Part shown: one piece after another, positions 44,378-55,487 of the stretch
Position numbering within the stretch: the first letter of the stretch is position 1
Layout: the number at the start of each line of letters is the position of its first letter
Origin: Candidatus Persebacteraceae bacterium Df01
GTDB taxonomy: Bacteria; Pseudomonadota; Gammaproteobacteria; Tethybacterales; Persebacteraceae
Reading direction: 5' to 3'
Assembly: GCA_030386295.1 (NCBI GenBank)
Contig: JANQAO010000003.1
Location: 298,114-362,113, forward strand
Length of the DNA stretch: 64,000 nt
Notes under the pieces: generated by a model
Seen by the model: the letters and a program-made list of their open reading frames with translations, nothing else
Told to the model about the DNA's origin: nothing
Database searches by the model: none
Position numbers and translations under genes: made by a program

Positions 44378-46132
44378 TCAATACGTCCGCTTTTTGGGTG
44401 GAAAGCTCTCCACCGTGAGTGGCTGCATTTGTACTGGACGGTAATCTAGCCGGTCGTCATCAGCAAAATAGAGTGTGTGCTTTATCCATTCGGCATCATT
44501 GCGATCAGGATAATCATCACGAGCGTGCGCGCCCCGACTTTCTTTGCGTGCCGCCGCCGAATGCACCGTCGCCGCCGCTACCAGTAGCAAATTTTCTAAT
44601 TCCAACGCTTCTATGCGTGCCGTATTATAAATTTTGCTGTGGTCGCTAATTGCCGTCGTTGCCATTTGTGGCAACAGCTTGGCAAATTTTTTCAATCCCG
44701 CCTGCATATTGTCTTCGGTACGAAACACACCAAAATAATTTTGTACTACATCCAACATTCCTTCACGTATGGTATCGGGACTTTCTCCGCCTGCACTATC
44801 CCAGCGGGCAATACGAGATAGCGCCATGTCTGTCGCATTATCAGCCAAATCGTCCACCCGAAAATCGCCATGATGTTCAATAATATGCTTGCCTGCAGCA
44901 CGTCCAAAGATAACCAAATCCAACAGCGAATTACTACCCAAACGGTTAGAACCGTGTACCGACACGCTAGCACATTCACCTACCGCATACAAACCAGCGA
45001 TAATTTCATCCGTGCCATTTTTGTGAGTAATAACCTGCGCAAAACGATTAGTGGGAATACCGCCCATCATGTAATGTACAGTTGGTACTACCGGTATTGG
45101 TGTTTCAACCGGATCTACGTTGGCAAATTTAATCGCGATTTCGCGAATAGAAGGCAGTCGCTCTTCAATAATCTCCTCGCCCAAGTGATCTAACTTTAAT
45201 TCAACATAATCTTTTTTGGGACCGCAGCCGCGCCCTTCCAAAATCTCCAACGCCATAGCACGTGCCACCACATCACGCCCCGCCAAATCTTTGGCGTTAG
45301 GGGCATAACGCTCCATAAAGCGCTCACCACTACCGTTTAACAAATAACCACCTTCCCCTCTTGAACCTTCGGTAATCAATACGCCAGCGTTGGCCACACC
45401 GGTAGGATGAAATTGCCAAAATTCCATGTCTTGCAGAGGTAAGCCCGCACGCAATATCATACCCAGTCCGTCGCCAGTATTGGAAAAAGCGTTGGTGGTA
45501 TGGCGATAAATGCGCCCTCCACCGCCGGTTGCAAGTACCACCGCACCCGCTTGAATAAGTAGTGGCTCACCACTTTCTATTTCAATAACGACACAACCAG
45601 CGGCAGTACCGTCTTTGTTAAAAACTAAATCAACGGCAAAATACTCATCAAAAAAATGCACCCCTGCTTTGAGACTTTGTTGATAAAGCGTGTGCAACAT
45701 CGCGTGTCCGGTGCGGTCAGCAGCAGCACAAGTACGAGAAGCTTGCGGTCCGCCGTAATTTTGTGACATACCACCAAAGGGGCGCTGATAGATGCGTCCA
45801 TCATCCAAACGAGAAAATGGCAAGCCCATGTGTTCTAGTTCAAAAATTGCTTCCGGTGCCTGCCGGCACATGTATTCAATGCTATCTTGGTCACCTAGGT
45901 AATCCGATCCTTTAACTGTGTCATACATGTGCCAATGCCAGTTGTCGGGAGTAACGTTACCTAATGCAGCGCTAATGCCTCCCTGTGCCGCCACAGTGTG
46001 TGAACGAGTAGGAAATAGTTTAGACACCACCGCCGCTCGTAAGCCGCCACGCGCTAACTCCACAACCGCTCGTAAGCCGGCGCCGCCACCACCGATAACA
46101 ATAGCGTCAAATTGTCGTTTGGCTAAATCCAT
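44378..46132 (-). CDS. sdhA: succinate dehydrogenase flavoprotein subunit
   Basis: A 584-residue flavoprotein. [18 protein letters not shown] (about 11-28) binds [20 protein letters not shown] contains the His that carries FAD covalently. Substrate residues lie in [30 protein letters not shown] and [18 protein letters not shown]. The frame is open 31 codons further upstream, into sdhD; the ATG at 46132 matches the family start. Confidence 0.95.
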   Translation of the reverse strand: MDLAKRQFDAIVIGGGGAGLRAVVELARGGLRAAVVSKLFPTRSHTVAAQGGISAALGNVTPDNWHWHMYDTVKGSDYLGDQDSIEYMCRQAPEAIFELEHMGLPFSRLDDGRIYQRPFGGMSQNYGGPQASRTCAAADRTGHAMLHTLYQQSLKAGVHFFDEYFAVDLVFNKDGTAAGCVVIEIESGEPLLIQAGAVVLATGGGGRIYRHTTNAFSNTGDGLGMILRAGLPLQDMEFWQFHPTGVANAGVLITEGSRGEGGYLLNGSGERFMERYAPNAKDLAGRDVVARAMALEILEGRGCGPKKDYVELKLDHLGEEIIEERLPSIREIAIKFANVDPVETPIPVVPTVHYMMGGIPTNRFAQVITHKNGTDEIIAGLYAVGECASVSVHGSNRLGSNSLLDLVIFGRAAGKHIIEHHGDFRVDDLADNATDMALSRIARWDSAGGESPDTIREGMLDVVQNYFGVFRTEDNMQAGLKKFAKLLPQMATTAISDHSKIYNTARIEALELENLLLVAAATVHSAAARKESRGAHARDDYPDRNDAEWIKHTLYFADDDRLDYRPVQMQPLTVESFPPKKRTY

Positions 46133-46143
46133 TTGTACTTTTT

Positions 46144-46485
46144 CTACAGTAAAATAACCGCAGCCCACACTACGCAAACGACAAGATAAACAATAGTAGT
46201 GATAACTTTGAGCAGGCGAAACCAATCAATCTTAATGTAATCCATGAGAATATCGCGAGCACCAATAAAAGCATGCCATGCCAGGGACAGTACCGTAAGA
46301 AACAGTAAAATTCTTACCCAGCCAGTAAAAACAAATTCACGCCACGATTCAAAATCTGCGGGGCGGCAGACAATCAATGCCAATCCCAAAATCACAATCG
46401 CAATCGTCATCACCACAGCAGTAACGCGTTGCGCAAGCCAGTCGCGCAAGCCGTAACGTGCCCCCACTGGTATGCGCTTTACCAT
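46144..46485 (-). CDS. sdhD: succinate dehydrogenase membrane anchor SdhD
   Basis: A 113-residue protein with three membrane helices. [18 protein letters not shown] and the heme/quinone block [18 protein letters not shown] (about residues 71-88) match SdhD. It starts at the ATG at 46485, overlapping sdhC by seven bases; an upstream open frame has no membrane-protein character. Confidence 0.9.
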   Translation of the reverse strand: MVKRIPVGARYGLRDWLAQRVTAVVMTIAIVILGLALIVCRPADFESWREFVFTGWVRILLFLTVLSLAWHAFIGARDILMDYIKIDWFRLLKVITTIVYLVVCVVWAAVILL

Positions 46486-46850
46486 AGCCAAAACCCAAAA
46501 ACAGTGGTGAGAAAAAGACTCACAACAAACGCCACCGCCGCCGAACGACGTGCTACCTCTAATGTTGTCCCGATATGGCAGTCTAAAAGCAAAAAGCGAA
46601 TGCCTGCACACAAATGATGAAAAAGTGCCCACGCCGCTCCCCATATCGCCAATTTAGCGACCGGATGAGAAGCAACAGAAATAACTTGTGCGTACCCAGT
46701 TTTATCTGCAGTGCTAAATTGCAATGCTGCCAACGCAAAAGGCAGTACATAAATCAGAATTACCCCACTAATACGATGAAAAATAGAAAGAACCCCAGGC
46801 AACGGTAGATGAATTTTTAATAAATTCAAATGCTTGGGACGCTTATCCAT
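46479..46850 (-). CDS. sdhC: succinate dehydrogenase cytochrome b subunit
   Basis: A 123-residue membrane subunit with three helices. KIHLPLPGVLSIFHRISGVI (about residues 12-31) with the HR-x-SG signature and LFHHLCAGIRFLLLDCHIGT with the heme-ligand His identify SdhC. It is three bases behind the malic enzyme gene, so the operon may begin at mdh. Confidence 0.93.
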   Translation of the reverse strand: MDKRPKHLNLLKIHLPLPGVLSIFHRISGVILIYVLPFALAALQFSTADKTGYAQVISVASHPVAKLAIWGAAWALFHHLCAGIRFLLLDCHIGTTLEVARRSAAVAFVVSLFLTTVFGFWLW

Positions 46851-46853
46851 GAA

Positions 46854-48116
46854 TCAAATACTCACTTCAAACGAAAGTAGCGGCTCTGAGGGCGGATTGC
46901 GTACCACTTCAGAAATTGCTGGAACCACAGTATCAAGCAGGCGTGGATCAAACTGCATCGGCAAAATATAATCGGGACCAAATTCCAGCCGCTTTCGTCC
47001 AGATGCCGCCAACACCTCTTTCGGCACTGGTTCGCGCGCCAACTTAGCTATCGCATGGGCAGCCGTAGAAAACATGGCGGTAGTGAAGCGCGAGGTGCGA
47101 GTATCCAGTGCGGCACGAAATAAATAAGGAAAGCAAATGGAATTATTGACTTGATTGGGAAAATCGGAACGTCCAGTTGCAATAATAATGTCATCTCGCA
47201 CTTCTTTGGCGGCTGCTGGCATAATTTCTGGTACTGGATTAGCCATGGCAAAAATGATTGGATTTTGACGCATGTTTTTGAGCATGTGTGGCTTAATCAT
47301 ACTGCCGCGTGAAACGCCAATAATCACATCCGCCACTTTAATTGCTGTCTCCAAAGTACGAATCCGTGTGTCGCGAGCGAGACTCATTTTGTACGATTCC
47401 AGTGTGCTAGCACGATGAGTCCCTATTACACCTTTGGAATCAAAAACCATAATCTGGCGTTTTTTAAGTCCAAACATGCTCATCATTAATCGCACAATAG
47501 CAATGGCCGCCGATCCTGCTCCTAATACCAACACACGAATATTTTCCGCTTTTTTATTTTTCAATTCCAGCGCATTTTCTAAAGCCGCACACGTAACTAC
47601 CGCAGTGCCGTGCTGGTCATCATGCATGACTGGAATATCCAATCGTCGCCGCAAACGGTGCTCTATAAAAAAACATTCTGGTGCACGAATGTCTTCCAAA
47701 TTAATAGCGCCAAACGTCGGTGATATGCTTGCTACGGTTTCAATAAATATTTCCGGTGTTGGACAATCCACTTCAATGTCATAGGCGTCAATACCAGCAA
47801 ATTTTTTGAATAGCATCGCCTTGCCTTCCATAACCGGCTTGCTGGCGCGAGCTCCAATGTTACCTAAGCCGAGCACGGCAGAACCATTACTGATAACGCC
47901 TACCAGATTGCCTTTGTTGGTGTAGTCATAAATAGCAGCGGGGGATTTTTCAATTTGTAAGCACGGAGATGCCACTCCCGGAGAATATGCCAAAGCCAAA
48001 TCATCGGCAGTTGACGCCGGCTTGGTCAACATCATTGCCACCTTTCCCGGCGGCTGTGCGGCGTGATATTCCAGTGCCCGTTGCGACAATGATTTCTGAT
48101 TGCCGTCGGCGCTCAT
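46854..48116 (-). CDS. malic enzyme, MaeB type without PTA domain
   Basis: A 420-residue decarboxylating malate dehydrogenase that makes pyruvate and NAD(P)H. The malic and NAD domains of MaeB are complete: [70 protein letters not shown] and [10 protein letters not shown]. Most proteobacterial MaeB proteins carry another 330 residues, an inactive phosphotransacetylase-like domain; it is absent, with a clean stop just before sdhC. It overlaps mdh by four bases. Coenzyme preference cannot be read with confidence. Confidence 0.92.
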   Translation of the reverse strand: MSADGNQKSLSQRALEYHAAQPPGKVAMMLTKPASTADDLALAYSPGVASPCLQIEKSPAAIYDYTNKGNLVGVISNGSAVLGLGNIGARASKPVMEGKAMLFKKFAGIDAYDIEVDCPTPEIFIETVASISPTFGAINLEDIRAPECFFIEHRLRRRLDIPVMHDDQHGTAVVTCAALENALELKNKKAENIRVLVLGAGSAAIAIVRLMMSMFGLKKRQIMVFDSKGVIGTHRASTLESYKMSLARDTRIRTLETAIKVADVIIGVSRGSMIKPHMLKNMRQNPIIFAMANPVPEIMPAAAKEVRDDIIIATGRSDFPNQVNNSICFPYLFRAALDTRTSRFTTAMFSTAAHAIAKLAREPVPKEVLAASGRKRLEFGPDYILPMQFDPRLLDTVVPAISEVVRNPPSEPLLSFEVSI

Positions 48117-49099
48117 GGCAACAAATTTCTTATTGCGTCACGTTCTTCCTGTAACTCTTTTTCTGTAGTTTGCATTTTTTCCGCACTAAAATCATTGTGC
48201 TCCAAACCTTCAACCACTGTTGCTTTGCCGCCAGCACACTGTACTGGATAGGAATACACTAAACCGTTTTGTACACCGTACTCGCCATTGCTAACGAGTC
48301 CCATACTCAAATAATCTTCCGCCACTTTTTGTCCCAGCGCCCAATCGCGCATATGGTCAATCGCTGCTGACGCTGCTGACGCCGCACTGGACGCTCCACG
48401 CGCTTTGATAATTGCTGCACCGCGCTGCTGCACTGCAGCGAGCATTTGATTACGATACCAATCTTCGTCTACTACATCCAATGCCGCTTGTCCGTCAATA
48501 GTAGCGTGGTGAATGTCAGGATATTGTGTAGCAGAATGATTACCCCAAATAATAGCACGGCGAATATCGGCAACAGCTTGTCCGGATTGTTGTGCTAATT
48601 GTGCCAACAACCGGTTGTGGTCTAACCGCGTCATGGCACTAAACGCTTCTGGCGGCATATCAGGTGCATTTTGCTGAGCAATCAAACAGTTGGTATTAGC
48701 TGGATTGCCGACCACTAAAATCCGCGCTGTTCGTTTGGCAACGGCATTGATAGCTTTTCCTTGTGCTGAAAAAATGGCGGCATTCGCCTGTAACAAATCT
48801 TTACGCTCCATACCCGGTCCACGCGGCCGAGCTCCTACTAGAAAAATAAAATCAGCATCACCAAAAGCAGTCTCGGCATCTGCTGTTTTTTTCACATCAG
48901 CTAAGGTGTCAAATGCACAGTCTTGCAATTCCATTTGCACACCGTCCAAAGTTCCCACCGCTTGTGGTATTTCCAGTAAACTGAGGCTAACTTTGCAAGC
49001 ATCGCCGAGTAACTGACCGCTGGCCAAGCGAAACAATAGCGCATATCCAATTTGTCCGGCACTGCCACTGACAGCAACTTTTGGGTATGTAGAAAGCAT
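48113..49099 (-). CDS. mdh: malate dehydrogenase
   Basis: A 328-residue NAD-dependent enzyme of the betaproteobacterial type. It opens [20 protein letters not shown] and has the substrate loop [41 protein letters not shown] and the catalytic His in [13 protein letters not shown]. All key residues are present. It begins the minus-strand run mdh - malic enzyme - sdhCDAB - sdhE - gltA. Confidence 0.95.
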   Translation of the reverse strand: MLSTYPKVAVSGSAGQIGYALLFRLASGQLLGDACKVSLSLLEIPQAVGTLDGVQMELQDCAFDTLADVKKTADAETAFGDADFIFLVGARPRGPGMERKDLLQANAAIFSAQGKAINAVAKRTARILVVGNPANTNCLIAQQNAPDMPPEAFSAMTRLDHNRLLAQLAQQSGQAVADIRRAIIWGNHSATQYPDIHHATIDGQAALDVVDEDWYRNQMLAAVQQRGAAIIKARGASSAASAASAAIDHMRDWALGQKVAEDYLSMGLVSNGEYGVQNGLVYSYPVQCAGGKATVVEGLEHNDFSAEKMQTTEKELQEERDAIRNLLP

Positions 49100-49276
49100 T
49101 CAAATGCATTCTACAAGAATATGTAAAATTTCCCATGCCGCAATTATTTTTTCTCCGCAAAATAAAAACTGTGTTGTTTTTACCCATTTTCACATACTGC
49201 TACCGCCACAACTCGGTTATTTCCCACAATAATTACCGTAAATTCATGTTGTGCGAAAATAACCAAACTTACTGTC

Positions 49277-49852
49277 ATGTTACACACTGTTATAGATGAA
49301 AAATTAATGCAAAACGTTCTACGCTTGGCTGGACGGGGAGATTTAAATGTTTTTGCTTATGGTTCTCTTATGTGGAATCCTGGATTTCCTCACAAATCAC
49401 TACACACCGCCCGCGTGTACGGCTACTCACGCCGCTTGTCGGTATTTTCCACCCATTATCGCGGCACCGAAAAAGTACCAGGCTTAGTTTTCGGGCTGGA
49501 TATTGGCGGTTCCTGTTGCGGTGTGTTACTGCGGACGGCAAAAGCTAATAAGGAAGACGTGATGCGTTATCTATTCCGCCGTGAAATGTTTGCCAATGTG
49601 TACGAGCCCCGTTACGTACATGCTCGCTTGCTAAAAAATAATGCTCCTGTACGAGCACTCACTTTTGTTGTGCGACGCGATAGGCCGAGTTTTGCACCAC
49701 CTATGGATACGGCAGCGGCGATAGCAATTATCCAACGCGCTCACGGCGTTGGCGGCGCCAACAAAGACTACATTATTAGCACCTATCATGAACTAGTACA
49801 ACGTGGTGTGCACTGTCCTCAATTAGGCAATCTTCTTAATAAATTAAAATAA
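49277..49852 (+). CDS. ChaC-like gamma-glutamylcyclotransferase
   Basis: A 191-residue protein of the ChaC family, which splits glutathione into 5-oxoproline and Cys-Gly. The ligand loop FAYGSLMWNPGF is at about residues 23-34, followed by RRLSVFSTHYRGTEKVPGLV and the late YIISTYHELVQRG. The usual catalytic Glu position falls in LFRREMFANVYEPRYV. It stands alone; no ribosome site is obvious before the ATG at 49277. Confidence 0.88.
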   Translation: MLHTVIDEKLMQNVLRLAGRGDLNVFAYGSLMWNPGFPHKSLHTARVYGYSRRLSVFSTHYRGTEKVPGLVFGLDIGGSCCGVLLRTAKANKEDVMRYLFRREMFANVYEPRYVHARLLKNNAPVRALTFVVRRDRPSFAPPMDTAAAIAIIQRAHGVGGANKDYIISTYHELVQRGVHCPQLGNLLNKLK

Positions 49853-49897
49853 AAATACTTGTTTTTACAGTAACTTGATAATTAAAACTAATAAATT

Positions 49898-50476
49898 TTA
49901 ATTAGATAAATAACCGAGCAATACAACTACACCAACAACAGCAATAGCGATAATTAATGTATTATTTGAACGAGGTTTTGAAGATTCTTCCGCTTTGTTT
50001 TCGCTGACCGATGCAACTTGTTTTACGCCATCGTCACCGAGCAATTCGCCAAATTTATTGAAAAATTGATTAGCCAAACGCTTGGCTGTACTATCAATCA
50101 ACCGCGAGCCCAATTGAGCAATTTTTCCGCCAACTTGTGCAGAAACATCGTATCGCAACATGGTGCCTCCTTCGTGCGGAGTCAAGTCAACTTTGGCCCC
50201 GCCTTTGGCAAATCCTGCTACGCCACCATTGCCTTCACCAGAAATAGCATAACCATGTGGCGAATTGATATCACTAAGCGTTACAGCACCTTTAAAAGTC
50301 GCTTCTACTGGACCAATTTTTAGCACAACAGTAGCTTCCATTTCAGTATCTGACTTTTTGTTCAATGTTTTACAACCCGGAATACACAGTTGCAAAACCT
50401 GCACATCATTCAATGCGGCGAATACCGCCTCCGGAGGCTTCGCGATCATTTGTTCGCCAGAAAGTTTCATTTTCAC
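49898..50476 (-). CDS. CoxG-like SRPBCC protein with C-terminal anchor
   Basis: A 192-residue protein of the CoxG family (SRPBCC fold). MKLSGEQMIAKPPEAVFAAL, CIPGCKTLNK and LIDSTAKRLANQFFNKFGEL are the usual blocks; the C-terminus ends in a membrane helix (NTLIIAIAVVGVVVLLGYLS). CoxG in carboxydotrophs anchors or matures CO dehydrogenase at the membrane, but stand-alone members are common and no cox genes are near. AAGGAG lies before the ATG. Function here unknown. Confidence 0.85.
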   Translation of the reverse strand: MKMKLSGEQMIAKPPEAVFAALNDVQVLQLCIPGCKTLNKKSDTEMEATVVLKIGPVEATFKGAVTLSDINSPHGYAISGEGNGGVAGFAKGGAKVDLTPHEGGTMLRYDVSAQVGGKIAQLGSRLIDSTAKRLANQFFNKFGELLGDDGVKQVASVSENKAEESSKPRSNNTLIIAIAVVGVVVLLGYLSN

Positions 50477-50855
50477 TCCTTATTTTATTGCGACTATTTT
50501 GCTTATTAATTTCCAATAATATTACTGAAAGATAAAAACATTCCACTTATTTGCATTGAAATACGCACAATCAACACAAAACGACATCCACGATAGGGAA
50601 AGTTAACACAATTGCCCATCCATAGATACCTCCCCACCTCTACCACAACGCTACACCATCTTTATGAGCGCTTTCAGGCGTTTATTCTTATCTTATTTAC
50701 TTATGATAAATCATAGTGTAATTTGTTTATTGGCTATTTTTCACGATTAAAATATAATACCATTAGCCCTTGATGATACGGGTGCGGGTCTCAATATACT
50801 ACTAGTTAGCTAGTTAGGCTCATGTACAGTTATTTTTTCAATTAATTTTTAGCTT
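50477..50855. other. gltB upstream region
   Basis: 379 bases between divergent genes. It holds the gltB promoter (50730-50758) and a 5' leader of about 90 bases with no clear hairpin. The remainder is AT-rich; nothing else is seen. Confidence 0.5.
50730..50758 (+). promoter_or_regulatory. sigma-70 promoter of gltB
   Basis: TTGGCT (50730-50735), a 17-base spacer and a perfect TATAAT (50753-50758). Transcription would start near 50765, about 90 bases before the gltB ATG. Confidence 0.65.
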
Positions 50856-53800
50856 ATGACTCAACACTGGCCTCAACCGCACGGTCTCTATACCCCCGCC
50901 AATGAGCACGACGCTTGTGGTGTCGGATTTATTGCTCACATCAAAAATAAGGCATCGCACCAAATAGTTCAAATGGGGGTGCAGTTACTAGTAAATATGA
51001 CACATCGCGGTGGGGTCGGTGCCAATCCTACCACTGGCGACGGCGCCGGACTCATGACACAATTGCCAGATGCCTTATTTCGCGCAGATATGGCGGCACA
51101 GGGAGTTAATTTACCTTCAACGTATGGTTGCGGGATGCTTTTTTTGCCGCAAAATAACGAGCAGCAACAGGCAATACGCGAACAGATAGAAACCCTGCTG
51201 GCAGATGAAAACCTCCCTATTATTGGCTGGCGACGAGTTCCAACAAACCGCAGTGCCATCAACGATGAAGTAGCTGCCAGTGAACCAGCGGTATGGCAGG
51301 TTTTTGTTGGCGGTGCAGAAACGTCAACCTGTAACGATTATGAACGCCGCCTTTATGTGGCGCGCAAGCGACTGGAAAAAGATACAGATACTATTGATAA
51401 CGCAGGTTTTTATTGTTGTTCATTTTCCTCCAGTACAGTGGTGTACAAGGGCATGTTTTTAGCTAATCAACTGTCGCGCTATTATGCCGACTTAACTGAC
51501 TCGCATTTTGTCTCGGCATTGGCTTTTGTCCATCAACGTTTTTCTACTAACACTTTTCCGGCGTGGAATCTAGCGCACCCTTATCGCTGTATAGCTCATA
51601 ACGGAGAAATCAATACGTTAAGAGGCAATGTTAACAATATGATAGCGCGAGCTCAATCATTGCAGACAACGTTATTTAAAAAAGAATTGTCAAATTTGAT
51701 GCCATTTATTACCCCAGATCAGTCGGACACCGCATCACTGGATAATGCTGTGGAATTACTGTGTATGGCCGGTTATTCGCCGGCACACGCATTGTCAATA
51801 CTAATTCCCGAAGCCTGGCAAGGAAACGCTGATATGGAAGCAATGCGACGTGACTTTTATCGTTACCACGCACCTCTGATGGAACCATGGGACGGCCCTG
51901 CTCAAGTTATCTATTCCAATGGCCGGCAAATTGCCGCTGTGCTTGATCGTAATGGTTTACGCCCTGGGCGCTACTGGCTGACCGATGATGACTTAATCGT
52001 CATGGCGTCAGAAGCAGGTGTGCTGAATATCCAAGATGCACGCATTAGCCAAAAATGTTCTGTTGAACCAGGAAAAATGTTGCTGGTGGATTTGGAAAAA
52101 GGTCGCATAATTAATGATGCTGAAATAAAACACGACCTTTCTTCAGCACACCCTTATGAAGAATGGCGACAACAATCACAAATACCGCTGGAAACGCTAC
52201 CCAAAGGAAATGGGGACGATTTAACAACGTTCAGTGGTGAAACATTGCTACGATCTCAACAAAATTATGCGTACACCGAAGAGGACTTAAAATTTATTCT
52301 CTTGCCGATGACACAAGATGCCGCTGAGCCATTGGGTGCCATGGGTGATGATTCTCCTACTGCTGTTTTGTCAACACGCATGAAACCCTTATCGACATAT
52401 TTCCGCCAAGAATTTGCCCAAGTCACCAACCCCCCCATTGATCCTATCCGTGAAGAAGTAGTGATGTCACTGGCAAGTTATTTGGGGCCACGCCCAAATT
52501 TACTGGAACCATTTGTAGCCCCTCAAACTACTTGCATAACGTTATCTCGTCCGATACTAACTCCGGATGAATTTTGTCGCCTGCGCGACATGCAAGACAA
52601 ACAATTTAAGGTTTGTACACTAGATACCATATGGGCCGCCGACGACGGTGAAAGCGGCATGGAAAAAGCATTGCAAGCCTTACAGGCAGAAGCATTGCGT
52701 GCAGTATACGAAGATGGTGCGGCAATTTTAATTTTGTCCGATCGCAACTCCGGTCCCAAACGCCCTGCTATTCCCATGCTGTTGGTCGCCGCTGCCGTAC
52801 ATCATCATCTAGTGCGCGAAGGACAACGCACCCGTGTGGGCTTGGTAACAGAAACCGGTAGCGCACGAGAAGTACACGACTTTGCAACACTTATCGGTTA
52901 TGGCGTAGAAGCCATTTATCCTTACTTAGCCTATGCATCACTAGCCGAATTGCCGTTAAATATCCCCAATGACTCAGTAAAGGAACGCCAAATTCGTTAT
53001 CGTCACGCCGTCTGCAAAGGGTTACTTAAAACCATGTCTAAGATGGGTGTTTCCACTATTCAGTCTTATTGCGGCGCACAAGTTTTTGAAATTGTCGGTC
53101 TGGACTCTGATTTTGTCAACGCCTATTTTTGTGGCACGGTATCACAAATTGGTGGCATTGGCGCGATAGAAATAGCACGGGAAACTCTTTTTTGGCATTC
53201 TGTCGCCTATGACAAAAAACCGCCAATGCTGTACGAAAATGCTTTGGACGCTGGTGGCGATTATGCCTACCGGCTACGCGGTGAGGAACATTTGTGGACA
53301 CCAACTTCCATTGCGACCCTACAACATGCTGTTCGCACCGGAAAATACGATAAGTATGAAGAGTACTCACGCCTTATCAACGACCAATCCAAAAGCTTGA
53401 TGACCTTACGTGGCATGCTTGAAATTAAGAAAGCGGAAACACCCGTACCGCTGGAAGAAGTTGAATCAGTAGCGGATATTATGCGACGTTTTTCTACTGG
53501 TGCCATGTCGTTGGGCTCTATCTCACGCGAAGCGCACACAACGATGGCAATCGCAATGAACCGTATTGGTGGCAAGTCCAATACCGGCGAAGGAGGTGAG
53601 GAAGCTGATCGCTATAAACCACTTGCCAACGGAGATTCCATGCGCTCCGCCATTAAACAAGTAGCCTCTGGACGATTTGGCGTGACCGCTGAATATCTTG
53701 CCAATTCCGATATGATGCAGATAAAAATTGCCCAAGGCGCTAAACCCGGCGAAGGTGGTCAATTACCGGGACACAAAGTCAATGACATGATTGCTAAGGT

Positions 53801-55391
53801 TCGCCATTCAGTTCCTGGCGTGGGATTGATTTCGCCACCACCGCATCACGACATTTATTCCATTGAAGATATTGCACAATTAATTTATGACTTAAAATGC
53901 GCCAATCCACGCGGCCAAGTCAGCGTCAAACTGGTATCGCGCTACGGCGTAGGCACGGTGGCGGCAGGGGTGGCCAAAGCCAAATCTGACCACATTACTA
54001 TTGCCGGGCACGACGGAGGAACTGGCGCAAGCCCCCTATCTTCCATCAAACACGCAGGCACTCCTTGGGAATTAGGACTGTCAGAGACACATCAAACACT
54101 GGTACTCAATGACTTGCGCGGACGCATAGCATTGCAGGTGGACGGGCAAATCAAAACGGGGCGAGACGTTGTCATCGGTGCGTTGCTAGGCGCGGACGAA
54201 TTTGGCTTCGCCACTGCGCCGTTAGTGGCTGAAGGTTGTATCATGATGCGAAAATGCCATTTAAACACCTGCCCTGTCGGTATTGCCACACAAGACGAAC
54301 GATTGAGGAAAAAATTTGAAGGCAAACCCGAGCACGTAGTCAATTATTTCTTTTTCGTTGCCGAAGAAGTGCGACGTCTGCTTGCTTCCATGGGCATGCG
54401 CTCACTGGATGAAATTATCGGGCGGCGCGAATTATTGCACCAACAACCAAGTAAACACTGGAAGGCTAGCGGCATTGATCTGTCCGCCATGTTAGCACTA
54501 CCACAGGCTCCGGCACATTTTTCCCGCCGGCATTGCAAACAACAGCAGCACGATATAGAACAAACCATAGATTATCGCTGGTTGAAAATGTGTGAACCCG
54601 CTCTGGAACACGACAAACAAGTCAAAATTGAAGATACTATCAGCAACGTTCACCGCACGGCAGGAGCAATTATTTCCAATGCCATTGCCCGCCGCCACGG
54701 CCATGCCGGATTATCACCAGACTCTATCCAAATTTATTTGCGCGGCGTTGCCGGTCAAAGCTTTGGCGCGTTCACTAGCAAAGGGATGACTATGCGCTTA
54801 GAAGGAGAAGGTAATGATTACTTTGGCAAAGGGTTATCAGGCGGAGTACTCGCAGTATATCCCCCGCCCTCACCGCGTAAAGATGCCGATAATACCATTG
54901 TTGGCAATACGGCACTGTACGGCGCGATTTGCGGAGAATGTTATTGTCGCGGCACTGCGGGTGCTAGGTTCGCAGTGCGCAATTCAGGCGCTCAAGCAGT
55001 GGTTGAAGGTACTGGTGATCACTGCTGTGAATATATGACTGGTGGTACCGTCGTAGTGTTAGGCAAAGTTGGGCGCAATTTTGCTGCCGGCATGAGCGGT
55101 GGTATTGCCTATGTATTAGACGAAGATGGCAAATTCGCACAATATTGCAATACGAGCATGGTATCGTTAGGTCCGATTAGCAAAACTGTAAAGCCGGGAC
55201 AACACATGGGCACTGCAGACACTGACATTTTGCACGGAATGTTAACTCGCCACGTGGAATTAACAGAAAGCCCTAAAGCACAGACGATACTAAAAGATTG
55301 GGATAATTTCTACTCAAAATTTGTTAAGGTTACTCCTAGCGATTATTATCGTGCCTTGTTGGAAATCGAAAATACTGCAAAAGTAGCATAA
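50856..55391 (+). CDS. gltB: glutamate synthase large subunit
   Basis: A 1511-residue enzyme that transfers the glutamine amide to 2-oxoglutarate. The N-terminal class II amidotransferase starts at Cys21 after a short propeptide (HDACGVGFIAHIKN). The FMN/synthase domain has GAMSLGSISREAHTTMAIAM, NTGEGGE, GHDGGTGASPLSSIKHAG, and the [3Fe-4S] Cys in GCIMMRKCHLNTCPVGIATQ. The C-terminal beta-helix has repeated G-xx-G-x motifs (GKGLSGGVLAVYPP, GGTVVVLGKVGRNFAAGMSG). The full length is intact. No gltD lies next to it; the next gene is convergent. Confidence 0.96.
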   Translation: MTQHWPQPHGLYTPANEHDACGVGFIAHIKNKASHQIVQMGVQLLVNMTHRGGVGANPTTGDGAGLMTQLPDALFRADMAAQGVNLPSTYGCGMLFLPQNNEQQQAIREQIETLLADENLPIIGWRRVPTNRSAINDEVAASEPAVWQVFVGGAETSTCNDYERRLYVARKRLEKDTDTIDNAGFYCCSFSSSTVVYKGMFLANQLSRYYADLTDSHFVSALAFVHQRFSTNTFPAWNLAHPYRCIAHNGEINTLRGNVNNMIARAQSLQTTLFKKELSNLMPFITPDQSDTASLDNAVELLCMAGYSPAHALSILIPEAWQGNADMEAMRRDFYRYHAPLMEPWDGPAQVIYSNGRQIAAVLDRNGLRPGRYWLTDDDLIVMASEAGVLNIQDARISQKCSVEPGKMLLVDLEKGRIINDAEIKHDLSSAHPYEEWRQQSQIPLETLPKGNGDDLTTFSGETLLRSQQNYAYTEEDLKFILLPMTQDAAEPLGAMGDDSPTAVLSTRMKPLSTYFRQEFAQVTNPPIDPIREEVVMSLASYLGPRPNLLEPFVAPQTTCITLSRPILTPDEFCRLRDMQDKQFKVCTLDTIWAADDGESGMEKALQALQAEALRAVYEDGAAILILSDRNSGPKRPAIPMLLVAAAVHHHLVREGQRTRVGLVTETGSAREVHDFATLIGYGVEAIYPYLAYASLAELPLNIPNDSVKERQIRYRHAVCKGLLKTMSKMGVSTIQSYCGAQVFEIVGLDSDFVNAYFCGTVSQIGGIGAIEIARETLFWHSVAYDKKPPMLYENALDAGGDYAYRLRGEEHLWTPTSIATLQHAVRTGKYDKYEEYSRLINDQSKSLMTLRGMLEIKKAETPVPLEEVESVADIMRRFSTGAMSLGSISREAHTTMAIAMNRIGGKSNTGEGGEEADRYKPLANGDSMRSAIKQVASGRFGVTAEYLANSDMMQIKIAQGAKPGEGGQLPGHKVNDMIAKVRHSVPGVGLISPPPHHDIYSIEDIAQLIYDLKCANPRGQVSVKLVSRYGVGTVAAGVAKAKSDHITIAGHDGGTGASPLSSIKHAGTPWELGLSETHQTLVLNDLRGRIALQVDGQIKTGRDVVIGALLGADEFGFATAPLVAEGCIMMRKCHLNTCPVGIATQDERLRKKFEGKPEHVVNYFFFVAEEVRRLLASMGMRSLDEIIGRRELLHQQPSKHWKASGIDLSAMLALPQAPAHFSRRHCKQQQHDIEQTIDYRWLKMCEPALEHDKQVKIEDTISNVHRTAGAIISNAIARRHGHAGLSPDSIQIYLRGVAGQSFGAFTSKGMTMRLEGEGNDYFGKGLSGGVLAVYPPPSPRKDADNTIVGNTALYGAICGECYCRGTAGARFAVRNSGAQAVVEGTGDHCCEYMTGGTVVVLGKVGRNFAAGMSGGIAYVLDEDGKFAQYCNTSMVSLGPISKTVKPGQHMGTADTDILHGMLTRHVELTESPKAQTILKDWDNFYSKFVKVTPSDYYRALLEIENTAKVA

Positions 55392-55487
55392 GAATTCGCT
55401 AAAACCAGTAAGCTCTATTACGACTTCATGCCAATAATCAACTAGATTATAAGCTGATTAAATTTTGTTGCTCATCCAGTATTGACG

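Noticed and set aside
48340-48400. Short GCTGACGCTGCTGACGCCGC-like repeat inside mdh
   Set aside because: It only reflects an Ala/Ser-rich stretch ([10 protein letters not shown]) of the protein; not an independent repeat or CRISPR.
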